A DNA stretch of 64,000 bases from Papaver somniferum. Lineage: Eukaryota > Streptophyta > Magnoliopsida > Ranunculales > Papaveraceae. The stretch covers positions 32,264,442 to 32,328,441 of the forward strand of contig NC_039367.1 of assembly GCF_003573695.1 (NCBI RefSeq), given 5' to 3'. Below, in pieces: positions 13,150-23,719 of this stretch. The notes below the pieces were generated by a model, which was not told the DNA's origin, did not search any database, and saw nothing but the letters and a program-made list of their open reading frames with translations. Within the stretch, counting starts at the first letter, position 1; every line of letters begins with the position of its first letter. The translations under genes and the position numbers were made by a program.

Positions 13150-15561
13150 TGATGAGTGCCAAATAGTGTATATATTTATCCCTTTTTGTTGGCATTTAAC
13201 TCATCTTTTGTGCATTAATTCTACATTTTATCCCATATTCTGTATTTTCATTGTTTTCAAGAATAAATATTTTTTCTTACTTAATTTTGCATTTTTAGGT
13301 AATAAATAAAGTCTGGATGAATTGCGGAGCGGAATAGAGCAGAAAAGTAGTGAAAAGCCGGGAGGAGTTACGCAAGGAAGCCGCGAAGAACGTTGTGCAT
13401 AAGACCAAGAGGCTAGGAATGGGCTTGAAGAAGAAGAATTATCCTTAAAAAAGATATGGGCTTGGCATACCCAAGGCTCAAAGCCCTTTCTCAAACCCAT
13501 TTCCACTATCCAAGCCCGTATCGGATTTCAGCCGTCAGATCGAAGCATTTCAGCATCCTACGGTCGCTCCATCATCGCACATCAAACTCCGAAGCTCCCG
13601 CTTTACATCGCAACGCCCATCTCCATCTTGGGCCGTCCTTTTCGTTGCATTCCTCCATCCGACGGTCGCTACCCACAGCCTCCCATCTCATCGTTGGATC
13701 CACCTACCATCGTCACATCCCACGGATCAGCTCGCCAGACATCGAACCAGATGATCCCGCTACACACCATAGTGACCAAACCCTATACTACCACCCAAAC
13801 ACTCCCTTCTTCCCAAAACATCGATCTCATCTTCTCCACCCGACCATTTCCAGAACCACCACCACCTTCCCAAAACCGACCGCCTCGACCATAACCTCAA
13901 CTTCTCTCTTCCTCGGTTATAGCTTCTCCATCAGACGCTAAAACCTAGAAAGACAGAACTAGGGTTCCATCAGAAGACAACAGTGAGGCGTGTTTCAGGA
14001 GCAGAAGAAGAAGATAAAGCATGGGTATGAGCTTAATCGCAGAGGGGACAACGAAATCAGTGAGTAATTTTGGGAATTTGAGAAAACCCTAATTTCAATT
14101 TAGGGTTTCGAAAATTTAGGGTTTGTTGTAAACTATAAATATGGATGTTGTTGCCACTGTTAAAACTTGTTCTTGGACTAGCCAAGTAACCACCCAATTT
14201 GGGTTAGGTTTAAATCTTTAGGGTTTAGTTTAATTTTAATGTTCAATTTCAGTTACAAATGAATCACTGTTAATGTTTATATTTGTTGTTTAAATGTCTG
14301 TTAGTATACTGTTTAGGGTAATGAATCATGTTAGTGCCATGTTTAGCTCAACTGTTGTTTTTAATTCATTGTCAAGAAGTGATGGAATGCTAGGTTAGAG
14401 CTTTGAAGCATTGAACTGATTGTGTAATGGAAGAAATCAGTGCTCATAGCAAGCTGATTATCTTGCCATTCCTTTTGTATGCTTAGGTTGCACTGATTTG
14501 ATTGAGTAGTGGGGAGAAACTAGTGCTCACTAGTGACAATGAGCAAGCTAGTTCTCTTCCCACTCTAGAAGAATGCCTTAGCTTTGCTCTGTTAGCTTCT
14601 CCACATCCCTGCCCTTGGCTTAGGCCTTGGTTCACTTGTATTGTCATCTTTCTTTTGCTGTTTAGTTTTTAGTCTGTTTAATCTTTGCTGTTTTTGCTGT
14701 TCTTTTGTTTTCTGTTTTGCTTCCATCTTTGGCCATTGGCCACTGTTGTGCTTCCCCTGCTGATTGCTGCTACTCAGTGCTTTGGCCACTGCCTTGCAAA
14801 CTGCTAGTGCTGCTGTGCCTCTGCCCTGCAGTACTGCTGCTGCTTCCATCTTTGCCTTGTGCTGTGCACTTTCCTTGCTGCATTGCACTGCTGCATTGCA
14901 TTGTTTTCTTCCCCTGCTGCTACTACTTGCACTGCTTGAGCAGCTACTGTGCAGTATTGCTGCTGCTGTTGCTTCCCTTGCTGTTGCTGCTGTCTTCTTG
15001 GCCTTGAGCTGCTGTGCACTGCTTGTGCAGCTGCTGCTGCAACCCATCTGCCCTGCAACTCTCCTGTTGCCTTTTCCTTCCACTGCTGCTGCTGCTGCAT
15101 TGAGCCCAAAAGCCTCAGAAGCCCATAAGTCCAAAGCCTGGGTTTTTAACCATTGGCCCTTTACAAACCAAAGCCCAGGTCTAATCAAAAGACCACAGTC
15201 CACTGTTAGCTCAATCCCATTGAGCCCAAAAGCCCAAAACAAGGTTTAAGACCTAAAGCCCATAATCCACATTTCTGAGCCCAAGCTCAGTTCAATCCAT
15301 TTCAAAATCATTCAAAAGGCATTCAAACCCATTAGTATTCAAAGCCCAATAGCAATTTAGGAACCCAAATAGATAAAACACTTCCAAAACACACCCGATC
15401 TCTGTGGATCGAACCGTACTTGCACGAGCTACAACCGACGACCGTGCACTTGCGGTATTACTGTAGGCCCCCGTTTTCATTGCGCATAATTTTATACACA
15501 TCTCCGGGCCCACCAAGTTTTTGGCCGGGGATAATTTCTATACCCTTTTAGAGGCCCACCA
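13150..15561 (+). repeat. Element 1 LTR1 (5' LTR)
   Basis: Begins TGATGAGTGCC and ends GGCCCACCA. Contains a telo-box cluster (AAACCCTAA at 14084-14092, its reverse complement at 14100-14108, another near 14116) about 25-50 bp before a TATA box (TATAAAT, 14134-14140). From about 14680 to 15110 it is dominated by TGC/CTG triplets, which makes long stop-free frames on both strands; these are composition effects, not genes. Confidence 0.95.
14084..14140 (+). promoter_or_regulatory. Element 1 LTR promoter: telo-box inverted repeat plus TATA box
   Basis: AAACCCTAA and TTAGGGTTT form an inverted pair seven bases apart, a third TTTAGGGTTTG follows, then TATAAAT at 14134. Telo-boxes are known in promoters of plant growth-related genes. 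The same block is present in LTR2 at about 20183-20239. Confidence 0.6.
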
Positions 15562-15567
15562 AGTTTT

Positions 15568-15584
15568 TGGCGCCGTTGCCGGGG
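15568..15584 (+). other. Element 1 primer-binding site, tRNA-Asp
   Basis: TGGCGCCGTTGCCGGGG is the full complement of the 3' end of plant tRNA-Asp (CCCCGGCAACGGCGCCA) and lies six bases after LTR1. This primer is typical of Athila-like gypsy elements. Confidence 0.93.
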
Positions 15585-16305
15585 ATTGGTGCTGTGTTTT
15601 TCTGTGTTTTTTCTTAGCTATTTTTGCATTTCACTGCATAGCATTTGCATCTGCATCTGCTTCACTTCATTTGCTGTTGGACCTGCTGTTCTGAACCTGT
15701 TTTTCCTCTGCTGGGACGCCACCAAGGAAAAGAACCAAAGCCCAACTGGGTTTTTGCAACAATATCAGAGCAGCTGGGCTGTGCTAAAAAGGTAAGCCTA
15801 AACCCATTCATTGAGAGAACCCAACCTGTGGGCTTCCAAATTTTTTAATTGTGGGCTTGTAATAATTAACCCAATTTTTTGGGCTTTTTATTTTTCTATT
15901 TTGGGTTTGTAATAATTTATTTTTGGGCTTGTTGTTTAATTTGTGGGCTTGTATTTATTTTGTGTGGGCTTGTTTAAATTTTTCCATTGGACTTGTATTT
16001 TGGACTCTGGGTTTAAACCCAGCTGATAACCGATTGTGGGCCGCAGCCTTCCTTCCATTTCATTAGAGGCTTGCACAGTGGGCTTGCTCCCATTCAAAAA
16101 CCAAATTTTATTTTCTTAAAAAAAAAAAAAAAAAAAAAAAATTACTTTTCTCCCATTTTAAACCAAATTTTTTCTTTCTCCCATCTTAAACCAAAAGTTT
16201 TCTACTTTGCTCCCATTTTTAAACCAAATTCTTTTTCAAATATATCCCATCAAAACCAAAATTTTCCCATTAAAAACCAAATAGTGGGCTTTTTGTCATT
16301 TCAAA
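15585..16305 (+). other. Element 1 leader (non-coding)
   Basis: About 720 bp between PBS and ORF, T-rich, with repeated GGGCTTGT motifs (15850-15975) and an A tract of about 23 bases near 16119-16141. No supportable gene. Confidence 0.7.
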
Positions 16306-17793
16306 ATGGGCCAACCTCGTGCTCTCCATGAATACATGTATCCATCAATACAAATTCCATTATCATGTATTGTATTACCTCAAACCAATAACCCTTTTAA
16401 AATAAATGCAAACATGATACAAATACTTCCTATATTTCGAGGGTTCGATTCTGAGAACCCCTATACTCATGTAAGAGAGTTTGAACAAATTTGTCGGACT
16501 ATGCAACCTGATCATTTGTCCGAAGACTCTCTGAAATTGCGTTTGTTTACATTTTCTTTAAAGGAAAGGGCCAAAACATGGTTTTACGGTTTGAGACCAC
16601 AATCAATCACCACTTGGGAACAACTCACTAATCAATTTTTCCAAAATTTTTTTCCACATCATAGGACCATCGCTATTCGTCAAAGTATCAATTGTTTTGG
16701 CCAATTGGATGAGGAAACTGTTTTTCACTATTTTGAACGTTTTAATGATTTGTTGAGTGAATGTCCGCACCATGGAATTGAGAAGTGGAGACTTGTCGTC
16801 ATCCTCTATGAGGGACTAGACTTTAAATCTCGAACCATGGTTGAGTCTATGTGTAATGGTGAGTTTATTGATAAATCTGTGGATGATGCATGGAATTTTT
16901 TAGCCGAGATTGCAGAGAAAACCCATCAATGGGAATCCGTTAGGGAAACAGGAACAACACCACATGATATGAGTCACCCTCATGAATTAGAGTTTTATTC
17001 TTGTAATAGCTCCGACCTTAGGATTGAAAATTATCCTAGATTGCAAAATTCCTATCATGATGATGATGATGATTATGATGTTATGTTAGAAGAACATGTC
17101 TATACTGAAAATGTTATGGAACCTTTGGGTTCAAATACATTAGGCTTCTCTGCCCCGATCTTAATGCATGATATTTCTTCTAGTATTCCATGTGATGTTT
17201 CCCCTGATGTGCCGATACACGAGAATAAATCTGTTGATGATGTTGATAATTCTGATTGTGATCTTGCCAATTTGTTTGATGATTGTGAGCATGATGTGAC
17301 ATGTGTAGATGAGTTAGGAGATTTTGATTTGATTGATAATGATATGCCTATTCTTCTACCTAAGTCACAATCTGATGGCCTTCCACCCAACCTAGATTTG
17401 GTTTGTGCCAATATTGTAAAACCAATTTTTCTGAAAATTCCTAATCTAGGATTGGAACTGTGTGCTTCCCAAGTCCTCTTGGACTATTTTGCTTCAAAAT
17501 ATAACACTTTTAAAGAGCCACAGTTGGAAATTGCATGTTTGCCCATCCCGAAAACAGTCCATTATGAGTTAGACCTTTTGAATCCTGAACCCTTAAAATT
17601 AAAAGATTTTGTGCTTAAAAGTAAACCTGTTGAACAATTTAGGTTTAGGGGTGATTCATTCGGTTTTTCGCTCTCACTCCCATTTAAGTCCAATTTTAGT
17701 GTTTTGAAACTTCCTTTGTCTCTACACTTTTTCTTTTGGGTTGATCCTCAACTCTTTAGACTTTTGGTGTATGGTGAATTTTTTTGTATATAA
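16306..17793 (+). CDS. Gag-like protein of element 1 (495 aa)
   Basis: Capsid-type protein of a Ty3-gypsy retrotransposon, expected to form particles that package element RNA. Residues about 40-190 match the Retrotrans_gag fold: ILPIFRGFDSENPYTHVREF, then LKERAKTWFYGL, then TTWEQLTNQFFQNFFPHHR and a run ending in ILYEGLDF. There is no CCHC zinc knuckle. Residues about 215-375 are acidic (a DDDDD run near 255). Residues about 380-495 (from NLGLELCASQVLLDY to the end) are shared with the otherwise different protein of element 2, finishing in a hydrophobic stretch and DPQLFRLLVYG. The ATG at 16306 is the first of a long open frame about 720 bp after the PBS. The frame is intact, fitting recent insertion. 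No pol ORF follows. The gag assignment is firm for the N-terminal half; the role of the C-terminal half is unknown. Confidence 0.9.
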   Translation: MGQPRALHEYMYPSIQIPLSCIVLPQTNNPFKINANMIQILPIFRGFDSENPYTHVREFEQICRTMQPDHLSEDSLKLRLFTFSLKERAKTWFYGLRPQSITTWEQLTNQFFQNFFPHHRTIAIRQSINCFGQLDEETVFHYFERFNDLLSECPHHGIEKWRLVVILYEGLDFKSRTMVESMCNGEFIDKSVDDAWNFLAEIAEKTHQWESVRETGTTPHDMSHPHELEFYSCNSSDLRIENYPRLQNSYHDDDDDYDVMLEEHVYTENVMEPLGSNTLGFSAPILMHDISSSIPCDVSPDVPIHENKSVDDVDNSDCDLANLFDDCEHDVTCVDELGDFDLIDNDMPILLPKSQSDGLPPNLDLVCANIVKPIFLKIPNLGLELCASQVLLDYFASKYNTFKEPQLEIACLPIPKTVHYELDLLNPEPLKLKDFVLKSKPVEQFRFRGDSFGFSLSLPFKSNFSVLKLPLSLHFFFWVDPQLFRLLVYGEFFCI

Positions 17794-18555
17794 TCCAGTA
17801 GATAAAATTTCTTAAAAACCCTTTTGTTCCTTTTGTATATATTTTGCTAATCCAATATGATCTCGGCTGAAATATGTTGGATTTTTGCCTTGAATAACGG
17901 AGTTTTAATTCTGCTTTCGCCGAAATCGGGTATTCTCTCTCCTTTTACTCTACTCAGCATGTCCCTTTCCATATGTTGCATTTTAATTCTTTCCATATTT
18001 TGAAACATTGAGGACAATGTTTAATTTAGGTTTGGGGGTATAGAGTAGATACCATGATAATATGCCATAATTGAAAACAAAACTCCATCTTTTTGAAAAA
18101 AATTGAAAAATTCCAAAAAAAAAAAATTAAAAAATTAAAAATTCAAAAAAATTAAAAAATGAAAAATCATAAAAAAAATGGAGCTCATTTACCTTGAAAT
18201 GTTGACTCTTGTGCAAATATGTATTTTTATTAGGAGTCTTAGTCTAGATATTTAGGCACCCTGATTCTAGCACAATTCACATAGTGATAAGAAATTTGCA
18301 CGCGCACGATCTACCAATACATGTATGGCCTCGATCTTCAAGGTGTTTGATAGGAAGTTACGATTGCCAATCACTTTAGAATACTGAACGAAACTTGACT
18401 AGCTTGTTCTTTGGTTGGTTGGGATAGAAGGTGGAGGTTACATTAAGAAAGACAACCATCGAATTTAACTGGGTGCATCAAAAAGGGCTACCTCTTGCAA
18501 AGTGTCATGTAATTTTTGTTTCCTTTTGTATTTGTATCAAAAGTGTTTCCTTGTT

Positions 18556-18610
<55 letters not shown>

Positions 18611-19248
18611 TCAGAAAAATACAAAAAAAATCAAGTATTTATCAATTCCATCTCTTGTTCCAAAAATAAAAAGAGAATAGTCAATGTAAATAAGAGTCAT
18701 GTAAATAGTCTTTTGTTGTTTCATTGTAATAAGCAAGGAGGGTGTATGCCATTGATGTACAACGCGAGTAATTGTGAAATACCTCCAACTCATTCACAAT
18801 TCTCGTAAAGTCCGGACAGCTAGCTAGATTTCGACCTCAGTTCTTAGCCTGAGAAACTATCTCTTGGTGATTAGTAGTCATAACTTCAGATCTTTCTTTA
18901 CACATGTGTAGATACACTTTACACTCTTATCACATGTCTTTTTTTGTTATCAGTGCTAGGATTGTGCCTTCGATAGCTAGATTGACATCTCCATTTTGCT
19001 GTGAGCTTAACTGACTTGCACATGTCACATTTGATGGAATCTGAGCTCATATTTTGTCCTTAGGTTTTGTAGGTACACCTCTGGTAAACCTTCACGAGAC
19101 TTCAACTCGTCCACTAGGGACACTTAGTGGTTTAAAAGGCTTAGTGCATACGCTAAATGCATTCGAGAGACCAGCGACAGTGGTATAGGTAGGATTTCCT
19201 TAGTTTGTTTTTACTTGAGGACAAGTAAAATTCAGGTTTGGGGGTATT
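17794..19248 (+). other. Element 1 3' non-coding region with two hairpin/polypurine modules
   Basis: About 1.45 kb with no pol. Module 1: perfect inverted repeat AAACATTG-AGGA-CAATGTTT (18003-18022), then GGTTTGGGGGTAT (18029-18041). A long A tract lies at about 18558-18600 and A-rich low-complexity DNA at 18090-18180. Module 2: a 9-bp perfect stem (TTTTACTTG / CAAGTAAAA) with AGGA loop (19209-19230), then the true polypurine tract. Confidence 0.8.
19235..19248 (+). other. Element 1 polypurine tract
   Basis: GGTTTGGGGGTATT immediately before the TGATGAG start of LTR2. This is the expected site of plus-strand priming. Confidence 0.88.
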
Positions 19249-21660
19249 TGATGAGTGCCAAATAGTGTATATATTTATCCCTTTTTGTTGGCATTTAACT
19301 CATCTTTTGTGCATTAATTCTACATTTTATCCCATATTCTGTATTTTCATTGTTTTCAAGAATAAATATTTTTTCTTACTTAATTTTGCATTTTTAGGTA
19401 ATAAATAAAGTCTGGATGAATTGCGGAGCGGAATAGAGCAGAAAAGTAGTGAAAAGCCGGGAGGAGTTACGCAAGGAAGCCGCGAAGAACGTTGTGCATA
19501 AGACCAAGAGGCTAGGAATGGGCTTGAAGAAGAAGAATTATCCTTAAAAAAGATATGGGCTTGGCATACCCAAGGCTCAAAGCCCTTTCTCAAACCCATT
19601 TCCACTATCCAAGCCCGTATCGGATTTCAGCCGTCAGATCGAAGCATTTCAGCATCCTACGGTCGCTCCATCATCGCACATCAAACTCCGAAGCTCCCGC
19701 TTTACATCGCAACGCCCATCTCCATCTTGGGCCGTCCTTTTCGTTGCATTCCTCCATCCGACGGTCGCTACCCACAGCCTCCCATCTCATCGTTGGATCC
19801 ACCTACCATCGTCACATCCCACGGATCAGCTCGCCAGACATCGAACCAGATGATCCCGCTACACACCATAGTGACCAAACCCTATACTACCACCCAAACA
19901 CTCCCTTCTTCCCAAAACATCGATCTCATCTTCTCCACCCGACCATTTCCAGAACCACCACCACCTTCCCAAAACCGACCGCCTCGACCATAACCTCAAC
20001 TTCTCTCTTCCTCGGTTATAGCTTCTCCATCAGACGCTAAAACCTAGAAAGACAGAACTAGGGTTCCATCAGAAGACAACAGTGAGGCGTGTTTCAGGAG
20101 CAGAAGAAGAAGATAAAGCATGGGTATGAGCTTAATCGCAGAGGGGACAACGAAATCAGTGAGTAATTTTGGGAATTTGAGAAAACCCTAATTTCAATTT
20201 AGGGTTTCGAAAATTTAGGGTTTGTTGTAAACTATAAATATGGATGTTGTTGCCACTGTTAAAACTTGTTCTTGGACTAGCCAAGTAACCACCCAATTTG
20301 GGTTAGGTTTAAATCTTTAGGGTTTAGTTTAATTTTAATGTTCAATTTCAGTTACAAATGAATCACTGTTAATGTTTATATTTGTTGTTTAAATGTCTGT
20401 TAGTATACTGTTTAGGGTAATGAATCATGTTAGTGCCATGTTTAGCTCAACTGTTGTTTTTAATTCATTGTCAAGAAGTGATGGAATGCTAGGTTAGAGC
20501 TTTGAAGCATTGAACTGATTGTGTAATGGAAGAAATCAGTGCTCATAGCAAGCTGATTATCTTGCCATTCCTTTTGTATGCTTAGGTTGCACTGATTTGA
20601 TTGAGTAGTGGGGAGAAACTAGTGCTCACTAGTGACAATGAGCAAGCTAGTTCTCTTCCCACTCTAGAAGAATGCCTTAGCTTTGCTCTGTTAGCTTCTC
20701 CACATCCCTGCCCTTGGCTTAGGCCTTGGTTCACTTGTATTGTCATCTTTCTTTTGCTGTTTAGTTTTTAGTCTGTTTAATCTTTGCTGTTTTTGCTGTT
20801 CTTTTGTTTTCTGTTTTGCTTCCATCTTTGGCCATTGGCCACTGTTGTGCTTCCCCTGCTGATTGCTGCTACTCAGTGCTTTGGCCACTGCCTTGCAAAC
20901 TGCTAGTGCTGCTGTGCCTCTGCCCTGCAGTACTGCTGCTGCTTCCATCTTTGCCTTGTGCTGTGCACTTGCCTTGCTGCATTGCACTGCTGCATTGCAT
21001 TGTTTTCTTCCCCTGCTGCTACTACTTGCACTGCTTGAGCAGCTACTGTGCAGTATTGCTGCTGCTGTTGCTTCCCTTGCTGTTGCTGCTGTCTTCTTGG
21101 CCTTGAGCTGCTGTGCACTGCTTGTGCAGCTGCTGCTGCAACCCATCTGCCCTGCAACTCTCCTGTTGCCTTTTCCTTCCACTGCTGCTGCTGCTGCATT
21201 GAGCCCAAAAGCCTCAGAAGCCCATAAGTCCAAAGCCTGGGTTTTTAACCATTGGCCCTTTACAAACCAAAGCCCAGGTCTAATCAAAAGACCACAGTCC
21301 ACTGTTAGCTCAATCCCATTGAGCCCAAAAGCCCAAAACAAGGTTTAAGACCTAAAGCCCATAATCCACATTTCTGAGCCCAAGCTCAGTTCAATCCATT
21401 TCAAAATCATTCAAAAGGCATTCAAACCCATTAGTATTCAAAGCCCAATAGCAATTTAGGAACCCAAATAGCTAAAACACTTCCAAAACACACCCGATCT
21501 CTGTGGATCGACCCGTACTTGCACGAGCTACAACCGACGACCGTGCACTTGCGGTATTACTGTAGGCCCCCGTTTTCATTGCGCATAATTTTATACACAT
21601 CTCCGGGCCCACCAAGTTTTTGGCCGGGGATAATTTCTATACCCTTTTAGAGGCCCACCA
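19249..21660 (+). repeat. Element 1 LTR2 (3' LTR)
   Basis: Same length and ends as LTR1. It is followed directly by the right TSD GGAAT (21661-21665) and then by the continuation of LTR Y. Confidence 0.95.
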
Positions 21661-22797
21661 GGAATCGATTTGCCACACTTCCAAACAAGTTTAGAATTGG
21701 TTCATCTGACTTCCAAGAAGTATGTGATTGATTATCCTATCAAATCACCAAACATGGGTTTCACGGTTCTACCAAAACAAGTTTCGGTTCTACCTCCATG
21801 TGGGTACTAGAATTAGTCACGCTAGTTACCAAAACTTGGTTGACTAGGTACTAGGATCGGTTCCCACATATATATGGTATCTAAATTGCATTTGTTGCAT
21901 GTCCATAGGATCGGTTTCAAATGTCTAAAAACGTGTTGCACATGTTCATAGGATCGGTTCCCAATAACTAGAAACTTGTTGAACCTCTTACAAGGATTGA
22001 TTCCCCTCTTGTGATCGGTTGCACCTCTTACTAGGATCGGTTCCCCTTTGCCTAGAGTTGGTCATACCAATAACACTAAATCGATCATACCATCTCAGGT
22101 GATTACTTAAGATCGGTTTCACTAATAAAAGTCATACCAATACAAAAGTCAGGCATTGTGAATAGTTTTACCAAGAACATAAGCAAGTCATGAGCGGTTA
22201 TACTAATCACACATATTGGTAATTCAAAAGATTTGTAATGAATAACAATACCAATGAGCCTAGCGATTTCCTTTTTGATTCACAAAAGAAGTTCATGAAT
22301 TTACTTCCTTTAAACGAATGTAAAACATTGTTTCCTAGGATGAATTCTTCACCTCATACCCATACATAATCACAATAGCATTCAAACGATTATGTCGACG
22401 TCTTATATACGAAGTTCAAAATATAAGTGTTATACTTCGTATTGTATTCCTTAATACTACGTCTAACTATAGTATAATCATTCATAGCTTTGCAGTTATG
22501 TATTCAATATGCACGACTTGAAAGATACGTTAGGGAATGAAACAGTTCAAGTCAAATATTACTAACCTCAAGTGGAAGGATGATGTTGTCGTTGTAGCTC
22601 CGTAGTTTTTCACATTCTTCAAGTCTTCATGTAATACTTGTAATGTCTCATATCCTAATACTTTCAAGCTAACCTATACGAATTTGACTCTAGTACATAA
22701 TCAAGTGACTCTTTAAATGAGTTTTGGTTCACTAAAATATGACAACCAAACTTGACATACCAACACTTGGTGGGTTCAACCGAGCTATGCTCTAACA

Positions 22798-22919
22798 ATC
22801 TCCCCCTTTGTCAATTTTAGTGACAAAACTCTTACATCATATGGATAAACAAATTACAAGAATTCGTTACACATACGCTTGATTCCCAAATTCAACAGTA
22901 CCATAACCTATATGTTATA
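22798..22919 (-). mobile_element. Copia internal 3' remnant with polypurine tract (Y element)
   Basis: On the minus strand GACAAAGGGGGAGAT (22798-22812) directly precedes the TGTTAGAGC start of LTR Y, the usual copia PPT/LTR junction. Only about 120 bp of interior remain before the sequence switches to repeat Z. Confidence 0.75.
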
Positions 22920-23290
22920 ATAATGTTGATGGTGGATGACAAAGAGCAAAATTGTAAAATCATGATACTGCATGTTTTTGACCCTGATTCAGGAACGCAT
23001 GTGACGATTCATATTTTACGACCCGTGAACCGTTTTCATGACCTCTGATCGAGTACCTCCCAGAGCCACGGTGAATATGATCCTCGAAAGGCGTCCCACT
23101 CGTTGATAATTCGATGATGTGCATTTCATCGTGCCCCCTCTATGTAGAAGAACGATTGGGCGGTCCTCCATACATGATCATCTATTGAGAGGGCAGAACG
23201 CCTTCAAGACGTCGGCGACACTCACTGTTCCCTGACTATGTAGAGAGACCGTATGCAGATTCAGGCGGCTTTCTATACATAATTGTCAAG
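22920..23290. repeat. Repeat Z fragment
   Basis: Aligns with 48071-48420 (shared start near AATGTTGATGGTGGA). It contains the Z subrepeat with TCCATACATGATCATCT and GTTCCCTGACTATG motifs. No gene seen. Confidence 0.7.
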
Positions 23291-23719
23291 TCTCGCTCAC
23301 AATCGTCAGCAACAGAAATAAAATGGAAGAAGAAGAAATGAGAGAAAGGAAGAAGAAAGAAAACAAAAATAAAAGAAAAAATAGAAGTCCTTGATATTAT
23401 CGATCTGGTTTTAAATTATCCATAGAGGGTGCCTTGAGAAGGGACTCGGTTGCCTTGATAACACTCTAAGGTGAAATACCCATTTTACCCTTCACATAAA
23501 AATAAGAGATATCTTCTTCGTCCGATATCCGAATGACACGTTCGAGTAGTCCATTTCGCATAACTTTTCGAGATTTATCTAATGGTATTAATTTCGTATC
23601 TATTCCGTTGTTAGATTAATTCTTATTAATTAACGTTCGTGTTAGACTAAAAGAGTTATTATCGGTTAATTCTTCACTTGACCAGTCTAATAGCGTTGAC
23701 GAGCTTGAGAGTCCTTACA
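23291..23719 (-). mobile_element. LTR, 5' part only (minus-strand gypsy-like array, LTR W1)
   Basis: On the minus strand the LTR starts TGTAAGGACTCTCAAGC at 23719, closely related to the TGTAAGAACTCTC start of LTRs B and C. Only about 430 bp remain before repeat Z. This was the 3' LTR of the minus-strand array. Confidence 0.78.

Larger units (their letters stand above)
13150..21660 (+). mobile_element. Element 1: complete non-autonomous gypsy-like retrotransposon (8511 bp)
   Basis: Two 2412-bp LTRs (13150-15561, 19249-21660) flank a 3687-bp interior. Perfect 5-bp TSDs (GGAAT) lie on both sides. The PBS matches tRNA-Asp, as in Athila-type gypsy elements, and a polypurine tract touches LTR2. 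The interior encodes only a gag-like protein; no protease, RT, RNase H or integrase, so it must move in trans (a LARD-like architecture). By eye the LTRs differ at three sites (T/G near 14869, A/C near 15375, A/C near 15410), about 99.9% identity, so insertion is very recent. It inserted into LTR Y copy 1; an allied sequence without the insertion is seen at about 58309-58325. Confidence 0.95.
11446..22797 (-). mobile_element. Copia LTR 'Y' copy 1 (interrupted by element 1)
   Basis: A 2.83-kb LTR in two pieces, 11446-13149 and 21666-22797, separated by element 1. On the minus strand it runs from TGTTAGAGCATAGC (22797) to CTTTTCA (11446). The complete, uninterrupted solo copy at 58380-61197 has the same ends. 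A polypurine tract lies directly before its start (22798-22812), so this was the 3' LTR of a minus-strand copia element. A TATA box is seen as TATTTATA at 12794-12801 (TATAAATA on the sense strand). It sits inside LTR X; the 5 bp on its left are ACAAT. Confidence 0.85.

Noticed and set aside
13228..15249. Several ORFs of 88-216 codons on both strands within LTR1, repeated in LTR2 at 19327-21348
   Set aside because: They lie wholly inside LTRs, overlap each other on both strands, and owe their length to triplet-like, Ser/Pro- or Leu/Cys/Ala-rich composition; no domain pattern.
16119..16141. Poly(A) tail of a retroposed sequence
   Set aside because: No source sequence or target-site duplication around it; it lies in the leader of an otherwise intact element.
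18029..18041. GGTTTGGGGGTAT as the PPT of a second LTR pair
   Set aside because: No LTR start follows and no TSD; it is internal to element 1. Kept only as an internal PPT-like module.
21853..22045. CRISPR-like spaced repeats
   Set aside because: Repeats are short, degenerate and unevenly spaced within a plant LTR; not a CRISPR array.
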